Assembly (NCBI GenBank): GCA_905372095.1
Contig: CAJPNK010000006.1
Coordinates: 1-25,575, forward strand
Direction: 5' to 3'
Source of the DNA: Candidatus Saccharimonadota bacterium
GTDB lineage: Bacteria > Patescibacteriota > Saccharimonadia > Saccharimonadales > Saccharimonadaceae
Length of the DNA: 25,575 nucleotides
Shown: positions 1 through 6,495 of the stretch, piece by piece
How the letters are laid out: the number at the start of each line of letters is the position of its first letter
Position numbering within the stretch: position 1 is the first letter of the stretch
The notes under the pieces: model-generated
The model's input: the letters and a program-made list of their open reading frames with translations, nothing else
Databases searched by the model: none
What the model was told of the DNA's origin: nothing
Made by a program: the position numbers and the translations under genes

Positions 1-164
1 TTCTGCTCTTCAGCCTCGGTGAGATCTTTCACCCGAGTGGTCGGCTTGATTTTAGCCGCCGCAAGGATGTCTCGAGAGTACTTCGGCCCAATACCATAGA
101 TATAGGTAAGGGCGATTTGTACCTGCTTGTCACTTGGGATGACTACCCCAGCAATTCGAGCCAT
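1..164 (-). CDS. rpsM: 30S ribosomal protein S13 (uS13), N-terminal part, truncated by window edge
   Basis: The visible 54 residues begin MARIAGVVIPSDKQV and continue through YIYGIGPKYSRDIL, the typical N-terminus of S13, a protein of the 30S head that contacts S19 and the P-site tRNA. The start codon is the ATG at 162-164. The coding region runs off the low-coordinate end of the window, so the C-terminus is not seen. It lies 2 bases downstream of rpmJ in the usual infA-rpmJ-rpsM order of the alpha operon. Identification is secure from the family pattern. Confidence 0.96.
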   Translation of the reverse strand, partial: MARIAGVVIPSDKQVQIALTYIYGIGPKYSRDILAAAKIKPTTRVKDLTEAEEQ

Positions 165-166
165 GC

Positions 167-283
167 TTAACCCTGCCTTTGCTTGTGCTTAGGGTTTTTC
201 TTGTTGATAACGTAGAGACGGCCTCTGCGGCGAACAAACTGATCCCCCGGACCCCTCTTCTTGACACTCGGTTTAACTTTCAT
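167..283 (-). CDS. rpmJ: 50S ribosomal protein L36 (bL36), zinc-free (C-minus) form
   Basis: This 38-residue protein starts MKVKPSVKKRG and ends NPKHKQRQG, the L36 signature. L36 is a tiny protein of the 50S subunit near the peptidyl-transferase region. The usual zinc ribbon (CxxC...C...H) is missing: there are no cysteines, and the segment that normally carries the first CxxC reads RGPGDQFV. It is therefore the C-minus type, expected to fold without zinc. It sits between infA and rpsM. The 73 bases upstream, between it and infA, contain a weak imperfect hairpin (323-350) whose role is unclear. Confidence 0.95.
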   Translation of the reverse strand: MKVKPSVKKRGPGDQFVRRRGRLYVINKKNPKHKQRQG

Positions 284-356
284 GAGCGTACAACTTTCTA
301 CAGGAAAAACCTGTTTTTAATGAGAGATGCTTGATATCAGGAGCAACTCTGCGTTA

Positions 357-581
357 TTAATCGCGTGCGCGGAAGACGATTCTGCCCTTCGTGAGATCGT
401 AAGGGCTCAACTCGACTTCTACGTTATCGCCTGGGACCAAGCGGATGTAGTGCTTGCGCATCTTGCCGCTGATATAAGCGATAATTGTTAGGCTGTTCTC
501 TAGTTCGACAACAAATTGAGTATTAGGCAGTGCTTCCACTACCTTGCCGCGCAATTTGATGACTTCCTTTTGACTCGCCAT
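357..581 (-). CDS. infA: Translation initiation factor IF-1
   Basis: The 74-residue protein is a single S1/OB-fold domain: the N-terminus MASQKEVIKLRGKV, the core FVVELENSLTIIAYISGKMRKHYI, and the C-terminal LSPYDLTKGRIVFRARD motif typical of IF-1. IF-1 binds the 30S A site during initiation. A longer reading frame begins at 599, but that ATG lies inside a predicted -10 box (598-603), so the internal ATG at 581 with the usual MA-start is preferred. It leads infA-rpmJ-rpsM. The genes adk and map, which commonly sit between secY and infA, are absent here. Confidence 0.95.
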   Translation of the reverse strand: MASQKEVIKLRGKVVEALPNTQFVVELENSLTIIAYISGKMRKHYIRLVPGDNVEVELSPYDLTKGRIVFRARD

Positions 582-597
582 AGATATACAGCTAACC

Positions 598-626
598 ATT
601 ATAGCGGATTTTACATCATTTGTAAA
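598..626 (-). promoter_or_regulatory. Predicted sigma70-type promoter of infA-rpmJ-rpsM
   Basis: On the minus strand a -35 box TTTACA (621-626) is followed by a 17-base spacer and a perfect -10 box TATAAT (598-603). Transcription would begin about 9-10 bases before the infA ATG at 581. The promoter means infA and the alpha-operon genes need not depend on read-through from secY. Confidence 0.7.
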
Positions 627-658
627 TGCATTTTGGCGATTTTGTAAAATATAATTTC

Positions 659-717
659 AAAAAAGATAGGGCCCAGTCCCGGCCGGGAACTATAGTTCAA
701 CCAACCGGGACCGGGGC
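659..717 (-). terminator. Rho-independent terminator downstream of secY
   Basis: Arms at 705-717 and 671-682 form a GC-rich stem (GCCCCGGTCCCGG paired with CCGGGACTGGGC on the minus strand, one mismatch). A short U-rich tract made by the six A residues at 659-664 follows. It lies about 85 bases past the secY stop and just before the infA promoter, so it probably ends the secY transcript. Confidence 0.6.
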
Positions 718-721
718 TTTA

Positions 722-752
722 AATCCTCTCTATTTTCAGGAAAGAGAGGATT
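722..752 (-). repeat. 10-bp inverted repeat between secY and its terminator
   Basis: AATCCTCTCT (722-731) and AGAGAGGATT (743-752) form a perfect 10-bp stem with an 11-base loop. It is not followed by a T-run on either strand, so it is not an obvious terminator. It could protect the 3' end of the secY mRNA or act together with the adjacent GC-rich hairpin. Confidence 0.55.
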
Positions 753-799
753 ATACGGATATATTATGATGCAGGTGTCTTCAAAATGCAAATTGCAGA

Positions 800-2275
800 T
801 TATGCTGCTCGGCGCAGGCGCAGGAGTTTGCGCCGATTTTTCTTTGTTTGGCCGTCGTCGAGGTCATCAATACTGAAGTCGTCGTAGGTTACCATCAGAG
901 CGCGCGAATTGATTTGCCGCAGCGTCTCGAGGCCGACAGTCACTACAATCAGCAGTCCGGTACCGCCAATCGACAAGTTCGAAACGTTGAGTCCGAGTTG
1001 CGCAAAGATGTAATCGATAGCGAACGGCATAATAGCAATAATGCCAAGAGCGATTGAGCCAAACAAAATCAAGCGGTTAACGGTGCGCGTTAAATATTCT
1101 TCGGTTTGGGCGCCTGGCCGAATGCCGGCGATGAAGCCGCCTTGCTTTTGCAGATTTTCGGAAATTTCGTTAGCGTTAAAGACGATACCTGTGTAGAAAT
1201 AAGTGAAGGCGATAACCAGCACAAAGTACAAAATTGGATAAATCGCTACCGTCCAGTCGCCGTTGCTGAAGCTAGCTGCCGTCGGCGTTTGGAACCACTT
1301 GATTAGGTTGTTGGCGATAGTGTGGTTGGCGCCAGGCATAGCGCGCATAACTTGGCCGACAAATGCCGGTAGGCTGAGAAAGGCCACCGCGAAAATCACC
1401 GGAATAACGCCAGCGGCGATCAACTTGATCGGCAAAATACTTTTAACGCCGCCGTAGCTAGTGTTGCCAGCGACTCGCTTAGCGTAATTGATGGTAATGA
1501 CTCGCTGCGCTTCGTTGATCTTGACCAAGAAGTATAGCAATACCAAGCCGACCGTACCGAGAATTAGCAGCAGCCAGAACGTTGTTGGATCGACTGGCAC
1601 ATCAAACCAGCCAAAGATGCTGAGTTTGCCCTTGGTGGTGCTTAATAGCGAGTTAATTAGCGTACCAAAAGTATTTGGCAGCTGGCTAACAATACCAGCG
1701 AAGATGATAAGCGAAATACCATTGCCGATTCCCTGTTCGGTGATCAGCTCGCCGATCCACATCAGCAAGATTGAGCCGGCAGTCATGGCGGTTACCGAAA
1801 TTGCCCACTGCCAAATCGAGGTGCCAGCGGTGCCGGTTGACGAATTCGCCAAGACGGATTGCTGCAGAATGTAAACAAAAGCGATAGATTGAACGATAGC
1901 TAGCGGCACAGTAACGACGCGCGTCCACTGGTTGATTTTGCGGCGGCCTGATTCGCCGTCGTTATGCAGCTCTTCTAGCTTCGGGATTGCTTTGGTGAGT
2001 AGCTGCGTGATGATGCTAGCAGTGATGAATGGACTCATGCCGACCAGAACAATACTGATCTGGCTGAGCGCGCCGCCGCTCATGAGGTTAAGAAATCCGC
2101 CAAAGTCGCTGCTGCCAATAACGCTTTGAATGACGGTGCGCAGCTCGGTTGGATTAGCCAGCGGCACTGGTACGTGCGCCATGAAGCGAAACGCTACAAT
2201 TAGCCCGAAGACGATTAGCAAGCGCTTTTGCATATCTTTATTTTTCAGTGAGCGGAAAATTATTCTCCAATTCAT
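800..2275 (-). CDS. secY: Protein translocase subunit SecY
   Basis: SecY forms the channel of the general secretion pathway in the cytoplasmic membrane. The 491-residue product has the family's alternation of about ten hydrophobic segments. Conserved blocks include FVPVPLANP-like MAHVPVPLANP near residue 35, GMSPFITASIITQLL, ITEQGIGNGISLIIFAGIV, INEAQRVITINYAKR and EISENLQKQGGFIAGIRPG. It is some 50 residues longer than the usual 430-440, partly from longer loops and a basic C-terminal tail. A Shine-Dalgarno-like GAGGGG lies 8 bases before the ATG. It follows rplO, with its own promoter and a terminator-like hairpin in the 139-base gap. Confidence 0.97.
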   Translation of the reverse strand: MNWRIIFRSLKNKDMQKRLLIVFGLIVAFRFMAHVPVPLANPTELRTVIQSVIGSSDFGGFLNLMSGGALSQISIVLVGMSPFITASIITQLLTKAIPKLEELHNDGESGRRKINQWTRVVTVPLAIVQSIAFVYILQQSVLANSSTGTAGTSIWQWAISVTAMTAGSILLMWIGELITEQGIGNGISLIIFAGIVSQLPNTFGTLINSLLSTTKGKLSIFGWFDVPVDPTTFWLLLILGTVGLVLLYFLVKINEAQRVITINYAKRVAGNTSYGGVKSILPIKLIAAGVIPVIFAVAFLSLPAFVGQVMRAMPGANHTIANNLIKWFQTPTAASFSNGDWTVAIYPILYFVLVIAFTYFYTGIVFNANEISENLQKQGGFIAGIRPGAQTEEYLTRTVNRLILFGSIALGIIAIMPFAIDYIFAQLGLNVSNLSIGGTGLLIVVTVGLETLRQINSRALMVTYDDFSIDDLDDGQTKKNRRKLLRLRRAA

Positions 2276-2317
2276 TATCTAGCCCCTCTAGCTACTAACA
2301 ATTCATTAACTTATCAT

Positions 2318-2346
2318 AGTATACAGTATTGGGCTAATAATAGCAA
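2318..2346 (-). promoter_or_regulatory. Predicted promoter of secY
   Basis: Minus-strand TTGCTA (2341-2346), 17-base spacer, TATACT (2318-2323) preceded by TG. Its -35 box touches the base of the terminator-like hairpin at 2346-2369, so the end of the rplO unit and the start of the secY unit are packed together. Confidence 0.5.
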
Positions 2347-2369
2347 AACGCCCTCCAGGGAGAGCGTTT
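2346..2369 (-). terminator. Possible terminator or attenuator after rplO
   Basis: Arms AAACGC (2346-2351) and GCGTTT (2364-2369), extended by about three more pairs after one mismatch, form a hairpin about 45 bases past the rplO stop. The U tract on the minus strand is short, so read-through into secY is plausible. Confidence 0.4.
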
Positions 2370-2414
2370 CGTTGTGAGATTGCGAGCTGTTGCGAGCTAT
2401 CTTATTCGGCTGGG

Positions 2415-2900
2415 CTAGGCAGCTCTGTCGTCTGCTTCGGCTTGCTTGGCAGATTTTGGCAGCGGTGGTACGGCAGCTTTTTCAAAAGCGCCGCCGGCTT
2501 TCTCTAGCATAGCGACCACGCTTTGCGATGCGCCCTGCGTTTGCAGAGTAATCTTAGCGGTCAAGTCGCCGCGGGCAATCACCTTGACGTTGTGAAACGG
2601 CGTAGTTATTAGGCCGGCTTCGTATAGCGTAAAGTTGTCGACGTTGCCTTTCAAATCATTCAAGCGGTCGCTATACACCACCTGAGCTGGTATGCGCAAG
2701 CTTTTGAAGCCGCGCGCCTTTGGAATAGCGGTAACAATGCCGTTCTGGCCGCCCTGGAATGTGCTGCGAAGCTTTTTGCCAGTGCGAGCATTTTGACCTT
2801 TGGTACCGCGGCCAGCGGTTTTGCCGCCGCCAGCAGCGATACCGCGACCAACACGCTTGCGGTCTTTATTCGCCGAAACTTGGAGCTGATTGTACTTCAT
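2415..2900 (-). CDS. rplO: 50S ribosomal protein L15 (uL15)
   Basis: L15 binds 23S rRNA in the late steps of 50S assembly. The N-terminal basic, glycine-rich region (VGRGIAAGGGKTAGRGTKGQ, about residues 17-36) and the following RSTFQGGQNGIVTAIPKARGF are diagnostic. The product has 161 residues, slightly longer than the usual 144-150 because of a C-terminal acidic/alanine tail. Its start lies one base after the rpsE stop, leaving no room for rpmD (L30), which normally sits between rpsE and rplO. Confidence 0.96.
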   Translation of the reverse strand: MKYNQLQVSANKDRKRVGRGIAAGGGKTAGRGTKGQNARTGKKLRSTFQGGQNGIVTAIPKARGFKSLRIPAQVVYSDRLNDLKGNVDNFTLYEAGLITTPFHNVKVIARGDLTAKITLQTQGASQSVVAMLEKAGGAFEKAAVPPLPKSAKQAEADDRAA

Positions 2901-2901
2901 A

Positions 2902-3510
2902 TTAATTCTCCTCCTTGGCGGCTACCTTTGCTTTTTCGGCTTTTTTCTCAGCACCAACCCACTTTTCGCGCGGAACTAAGCCAGCCAGCGCTTCGACAGT
3001 TGCGTAAGCAATATTGACTTTGTTGGTACTGCCCAAGCTCTTAGATAGCAGGTTGCGGATACCAGTCACGCCGATAACTGCGCGCACTACGCCGCCGGCA
3101 ATAATACCGGTACCTGGCGCTGCTGGCTTGATGAGGACGCGAGCGCCGCTAAGCTTGACTTCCATATCGTGCGGAATGGTTTCGTTGACTACCGGGATAG
3201 TAACCAGGTGTTTCTTGGCGATGGCTGTAGCTTTGGCGATGGCTGCCTGGACATCAGCGCCTTTGGCTACGCCGACGCCGACCTTGTTCTTGCGATTACC
3301 GACGACGACTAGCGCTTTGAAACGGAAGCGGCGGCCGCCCTTGACGACACGCGCCACGCGGTCGATATTGATTACTACTTCTTCGAATTCTTTAGGCGCG
3401 TCATCGCGCTGGTTGCGCCGGTCATCGCGGCGACCGCCTCGACCTTGACGGCGGCTGCGCGGGGCGCGTTTGTCGTCTCGGGGCGTGGTTTGTTCTTTGG
3501 CTTCGGCCAT
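2902..3510 (-). CDS. rpsE: 30S ribosomal protein S5 (uS5)
   Basis: S5 shapes the mRNA entry channel and helps decoding accuracy. The 202-residue product has an N-terminal extension of about 40 residues rich in Arg and Asp, then the double-stranded-RNA-binding-like domain (VNIDRVARVVKGGRRFRFKA, VVGNRKNKVGVGVAKGADV). The C-terminal domain carries RVLIKPAAPGTGIIAGGVVRAV and TGIRNLLSKSLGS. It is separated from rplR by one base and from rplO by one base, so the three genes are probably translationally coupled. Confidence 0.96.
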   Translation of the reverse strand: MAEAKEQTTPRDDKRAPRSRRQGRGGRRDDRRNQRDDAPKEFEEVVINIDRVARVVKGGRRFRFKALVVVGNRKNKVGVGVAKGADVQAAIAKATAIAKKHLVTIPVVNETIPHDMEVKLSGARVLIKPAAPGTGIIAGGVVRAVIGVTGIRNLLSKSLGSTNKVNIAYATVEALAGLVPREKWVGAEKKAEKAKVAAKEEN

Positions 3511-3511
3511 T

Positions 3512-3868
3512 TTAGAACTCCAATCCTTCCTTGCGAGCTGCGTCGGCCAGAGCTTTCAGGCGGCCAGCGTACTGGCGGCCGTTGCGGTCGAACACAACTG
3601 CGTTAATCTTTGCTTTCTTGGCTTTTTTGGCGATTTCAGTACCGATTAAGGCGCACTTTTCGGTCATCGTGCCCTTAGTCTTGCTACCGACAGTGGTGGC
3701 CGCTGCTAGGGTGTTACCAGCGGTATCATCGATTAGCTGAGCGCTAACATGCATATTGCTGATAACGACGCTGAGGCGCGGGCGCTCTGGCGTACCGTTA
3801 ACTTTGGCGTGAACGCGGTTCTTGCGCAAGTTGCGGTTCAATAGCTTGTGCGAAAGTGAATTAGACAT
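3512..3868 (-). CDS. rplR: 50S ribosomal protein L18 (uL18)
   Basis: L18 carries 5S rRNA into the central protuberance. The 118-residue product has the basic N-terminus and the RPRLSVVISNMHVSAQLIDD core, plus the C-terminal VVFDRNGRQYAGRLKALADAARKEGLEF ending seen across the family. Length is normal. The start ATG overlaps the rplF stop by one base (TAATG). Confidence 0.96.
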   Translation of the reverse strand: MSNSLSHKLLNRNLRKNRVHAKVNGTPERPRLSVVISNMHVSAQLIDDTAGNTLAAATTVGSKTKGTMTEKCALIGTEIAKKAKKAKINAVVFDRNGRQYAGRLKALADAARKEGLEF

Positions 3869-4410
3869 TATTTCTTACCTGCCTTTCCTGCTTTACGCAA
3901 AATTTGTTCATCGACGTAAGCGATACCCTTGCCCTTGTATGGCTCCGGCTTCTTGAGCGCGCGGATTTCGGCGGCTGCTTGGCCGACTTTTTGCTTGTCT
4001 ATGCCAGAGACGACGATAATCATCTTCTCGTTGCTCACGTTGACGCCTTTGGGTGCTTTGTATTTGACCTCATGGCTGAAACCTAAGCTCATCGTCAGCT
4101 CGTTGTTGCTTGACGATACGCGGAAGCCTACACCTTTAACTTCGAGACGCTTCTCGTAGCCCTTGGTAACGCCGATTACCATGTTGTTGATCAGCGCGCG
4201 CATCAGACCGTGCTGGGCGCGAGCAGTTTTGGACTCATCCTTCGGATGAACCGTGACTTGTCCGTCTTCGACTTTCACCTCAACTGCTGGCGTGATGAAT
4301 TGTGTCAATTCACCTTTCGGGCCCTTTACGACCACGTCACCAGAGTCAACCGTGATTGTCACACCGGCCGGAATAACCACCGGCAGTTTTCCGATTCGAC
4401 TCAGACTCAT
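3868..4410 (-). CDS. rplF: 50S ribosomal protein L6 (uL6)
   Basis: L6 lies near the sarcin-ricin loop and the factor-binding site of the 50S subunit. The 180-residue protein starts MSLSRIGKLPVVIPAGV and ends with KKPEPYKGKGIAYVDEQILRKAGKAGKK, including the typical PEPYKGKGI signature. Length matches the family. In most bacteria it directly follows rpsH. Here rpsH is at 21264-21665, and rplF instead opens its own unit with a promoter at 4447-4476 and an AAAGGTGA ribosome-binding site just before the ATG. Confidence 0.97.
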   Translation of the reverse strand: MSLSRIGKLPVVIPAGVTITVDSGDVVVKGPKGELTQFITPAVEVKVEDGQVTVHPKDESKTARAQHGLMRALINNMVIGVTKGYEKRLEVKGVGFRVSSSNNELTMSLGFSHEVKYKAPKGVNVSNEKMIIVVSGIDKQKVGQAAAEIRALKKPEPYKGKGIAYVDEQILRKAGKAGKK

Positions 4411-4446
4411 TACTCACCTTTCGTGTGATTTGCTATTAACCCTGGT

Positions 4447-4476
4447 ATTTTAGCATAGATTATGGGTGAAATGCAA
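4447..4476 (-). promoter_or_regulatory. Predicted promoter of rplF-rplR-rpsE-rplO
   Basis: Minus-strand TTGCAT (4471-4476), 18-base spacer, TAAAAT (4447-4452) with an extended -10 TG at 4454-4455. This replaces the upstream transcription the spc genes normally receive through rpsH. Confidence 0.6.
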
Positions 4477-4513
4477 TATTGTTTTCAGCAAAAATTAGAT
4501 GAAGGTGGGCCGC

Positions 4514-4819
4514 TTAGCCAATAAGCCCTTTCTCCTTGAGTGCAGCGTCAATTTTGGTTCGGTTGAAGCCGCGAATGATTACGCCATCGATGTCGGTGAC
4601 AGGTATGCTGCTAGATTTGTCGCCAACTTTAGCGAGGAGTTCATCCATTGCACCCTCATCTTCGTCAATGTCGCGAACGGTGTACTTGACGCCTAATTTG
4701 TCTAAGTATTCTTTTTCGGTTTTACAGTACGCGCACCACGCGGCGCTGTAAATGATTACTTGATTATCTTGATCGTCTTGATTGTTTTGGTCGTCTCGAT
4801 GGCTCGTCTGGTCGTCCAT
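4514..4819 (-). CDS. Glutaredoxin/NrdH-like thiol-disulfide oxidoreductase
   Basis: The domain from residue 21 on has a thioredoxin fold pattern: VIIYSAAWC, redox motif C29-A-Y-C32, then the cis-proline region SSSIPV with Pro73 and a C-terminal GFNRTKIDAALKEKG. It most resembles small glutaredoxins (NrdH/YruB type) that use thiols to reduce protein disulfides in the cytosol. The first 20 residues are a low-complexity tail rich in Asp, Gln and Asn with DDQ/NQ repeats, unusual for the family. This start is nevertheless supported by an AAGGGGG ribosome-binding site 8 bases upstream. It has its own promoter and sits between rplF and a small hypothetical gene. Confidence 0.88.
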   Translation of the reverse strand: MDDQTSHRDDQNNQDDQDNQVIIYSAAWCAYCKTEKEYLDKLGVKYTVRDIDEDEGAMDELLAKVGDKSSSIPVTDIDGVIIRGFNRTKIDAALKEKGLIG

Positions 4820-4846
4820 AATTATCCCCCTTCGTTAATTACAATC

Positions 4847-4875
4847 ATTATATACACAACATCTAGCGTATGCAA
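4847..4875 (-). promoter_or_regulatory. Predicted promoter of the glutaredoxin-like gene
   Basis: Minus-strand TTGCAT (4870-4875), 17-base spacer, perfect TATAAT (4847-4852). It begins 1 base after the stop of the upstream gene and is followed by a leader of about 20 bases with a strong ribosome-binding site. Confidence 0.65.
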
Positions 4876-4876
4876 G

Positions 4877-5089
4877 CTATTTATCGGCGCTAGATGTACG
4901 GCTAGTCAAATACCACCCACCGTCAGCTGGCGATTGATAAATGTCAAGCTCGAGGTCGAGGTGGTATTTTTGCAGTTCTTTGATGGCGTTTAGGGCGGCT
5001 TGCCGGCTAACGAAACGTTTCTTTTGCGGCGCGCGAGCGCTTTTGTTTTGGTACGGTGTATGTTTAGGGGTGCGGTTTCGTCTAGGCAT
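4877..5089 (-). CDS. Small hypothetical protein, basic N-terminus
   Basis: I do not recognise this 70-residue protein. The first 25 residues are very basic (PRRNRTPKH, PQKKR). The rest (about 30-65) looks like a small alpha/beta domain: AALNAIKELQKYHLDLELDIYQ followed by GGWYLTSRTS. There is no signal peptide or membrane segment. A nucleic-acid-binding role would fit the charge but is only a guess. It is divergently transcribed from the ATP synthase operon across a 55-base gap, and a TATAAT box lies 10 bases before its ATG. Confidence 0.75.
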   Translation of the reverse strand: MPRRNRTPKHTPYQNKSARAPQKKRFVSRQAALNAIKELQKYHLDLELDIYQSPADGGWYLTSRTSSADK

Positions 5090-5099
5090 AATGTCTTAA

Positions 5100-5105
5100 A
5101 TTATA
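5100..5105 (-). promoter_or_regulatory. -10 box of the 4877-5089 gene (near-leaderless)
   Basis: A perfect minus-strand TATAAT ends 10 bases before the ATG at 5089, so the expected transcript start leaves about 3-4 untranslated bases. The -35 region is weak. It is back to back with the ATP synthase promoter. Confidence 0.5.
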
Positions 5106-5108
5106 CAC

Positions 5109-5138
5109 TTTACATATAGCGGCTCATACTGCTACAAT
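5109..5138 (+). promoter_or_regulatory. Predicted promoter of the ATP synthase operon (leaderless)
   Basis: TTTACA (5109-5114, 18-base spacer) or TTACAT (5110-5115, 17-base spacer) precedes an extended -10 box TGC-TACAAT (5133-5138). Only 6 bases separate the -10 box from the ATG at 5145, so transcription should start at or next to the A of the start codon. No Shine-Dalgarno sequence fits in this space. Confidence 0.6.
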
Positions 5139-5144
5139 AGCGCT

Positions 5145-5408
5145 ATGACCAGTGGGGCTGACAATACCGCCGAGACGCGGACTTCTGATAATACTGTATC
5201 TCGAGAAACTTTTACATCGCTAGGACTGGCTATGGTTGGCGTGACGTGGAGGATGTATGTACCAATGCTTGGCCTGTTTTTTGCTGGCCTGTGGCTGGAC
5301 AGTTTATTTAATAGCAAGCCGTGGTTGATGTTCAGTGGGTTTGCGGTAGGCGCGGCCGCCGCAGTGATTTTGGTGCGGCAACAGATAAAAAAGGTTAATA
5401 AGAAATGA
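5145..5408 (+). CDS. AtpZ/AtpI-like small membrane protein, first gene of the ATP synthase operon
   Basis: This 87-residue protein has a polar N-terminus (1-25) and two hydrophobic segments, about 38-53 (YVPMLGLFFAGLWLD) and 59-77 (PWLMFSGFAVGAAAAVILV), ending in a Lys-rich tail. Two-helix proteins of this size at the head of atp operons belong to the AtpZ/AtpI group, linked to c-ring assembly or to Mg2+/Ca2+ supply. Position is the main evidence; sequence similarity alone is weak. Its TGA stop overlaps the atpB start by four bases (ATGA). Confidence 0.75.
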   Translation: MTSGADNTAETRTSDNTVSRETFTSLGLAMVGVTWRMYVPMLGLFFAGLWLDSLFNSKPWLMFSGFAVGAAAAVILVRQQIKKVNKK

Positions 5409-6232
5409 TGTTCGCGGCGCTACCCCATATATCGGTTAAGGCCGACGAAGTGTTTTCAATCGCCGGTTTGCCAATAACTAATGCTAATCTGGTTGGCATT
5501 CTAGGATTGGTGCTTCTGGTGTGGCTGATGTTTCGTACGCGGGCAGCGGTGCTTGGCCGCAAAAAATCGAACTTCGCAACGCGCTTAACTCTTTGGTGTA
5601 TAGAAGGATTGTATAAGACGGTCGGACAAGTGATTCCTAACCAAAAGTGGGCTCGCCGAGTGGCGCCACTGGTGATGACGATGTTTTTCTTCATAGCCGG
5701 ACAATATTGGCTCGGTTTGCTACCGATTGTCGGGCCGATAACTGTCGGCCATACGCCGCTGTTCCGCGGTCAGGATGCCGATTTGAATATGACGTTTGCG
5801 CTGGCGACGGTGACTATCGTGATGGCGCAGGTGTATGCTGCGCGCGAGCTGGGTTTTGTTGGTAATCTGAAACGCTACTTCGTTAATCCGTTGCGCGATC
5901 CGATTATGTCGTTTGTTGGTATTCTGGAGCTTGTGGCGGAGTTTTCGCGCTTGCTTAGTTTGTCGTTCCGCTTGTTTGGCAACGTGCTGGCGGGCGAAAT
6001 ATTGATTGCTATGATTGCTTATCTAGCGCAAGTTGCGATGCCTGCAGTTCTGCAGCCATTTTATATTTTTGAGCTGTTTATCGGCGGTATTCAGGCTTAT
6101 ATTTTCTTTATGCTTTCGACAGTGTTTATATCGCTCGGTTTGGCGCATCACGGCGGTGATGAGGAAAAACAAACGCATGATGATTCTTCGACTTCTTCCG
6201 GCATGAAATTAACGGCCGAGGGAGTAAAATAA
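5405..6232 (+). CDS. atpB: ATP synthase F0 subunit a
   Basis: Subunit a forms the proton half-channels beside the c-ring. The 275-residue membrane protein carries the essential arginine in SLSFRLFGN (Arg189) and the conserved NPLRDPIMSFVGILELVAEFSR block, as well as a C-terminal LFIGGIQAYIFFMLSTVFISL helix. The C-terminal tail (about 250-275) is hydrophilic and His/Asp-rich. The start overlaps the preceding gene; a second in-frame ATG follows directly, so the exact start could be one codon later. Confidence 0.96.
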   Translation: MMFAALPHISVKADEVFSIAGLPITNANLVGILGLVLLVWLMFRTRAAVLGRKKSNFATRLTLWCIEGLYKTVGQVIPNQKWARRVAPLVMTMFFFIAGQYWLGLLPIVGPITVGHTPLFRGQDADLNMTFALATVTIVMAQVYAARELGFVGNLKRYFVNPLRDPIMSFVGILELVAEFSRLLSLSFRLFGNVLAGEILIAMIAYLAQVAMPAVLQPFYIFELFIGGIQAYIFFMLSTVFISLGLAHHGGDEEKQTHDDSSTSSGMKLTAEGVK

Positions 6233-6270
6233 ATTTAGGTAATAACTAAACCATAAGGAGAAAAAGTATT

Positions 6271-6483
6271 ATGGAAACTATAGCATTTACGCTAGCTTAT
6301 ATCGTCCCTGCATCGTTTGCAGCTATCGGCTGTAGCTGGATTGGCGCTTCGGCGATGAAAGCTGCTGGCCGCAACCCAGAAAAAATCAACGATTTGCGCA
6401 CGATGATGATTCTCGGTATCTCGTTTATCGACGCTCTGGCGATTATCGGTTTCGTGGCAGCTATTGTCGGCAAAGTGATGTAA
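6271..6483 (+). CDS. atpE: ATP synthase F0 subunit c
   Basis: The 70-residue hairpin has two membrane helices joined by the polar loop GRNPEK (33-38). The ion-carrying carboxylate is Asp54 in GISFIDALAII, the position of E. coli Asp61, and no sodium-type ESxxxY pattern is visible, so proton coupling is likely. The helix-1 glycine zipper is degenerate: the usual GxGxxGG is GCSWIGA here (Gly20, Ser22, Gly25), with Trp23 inside the packing face. A strong AAGGAGA ribosome-binding site precedes the ATG, fitting high expression of the multicopy c subunit. Confidence 0.95.
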   Translation: METIAFTLAYIVPASFAAIGCSWIGASAMKAAGRNPEKINDLRTMMILGISFIDALAIIGFVAAIVGKVM

Positions 6484-6495
6484 GGATTCGCGCGC

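Noticed and set aside
582..599. Longer IF-1 start at 599
   Set aside because: The codon sits within the predicted -10 box, and the extra six residues are not typical of IF-1.
848..2129. Plus-strand open frames opposite secY
   Set aside because: They are antisense to a clearly conserved gene and show no family features; the same applies to many frames opposite the ribosomal and atp genes.
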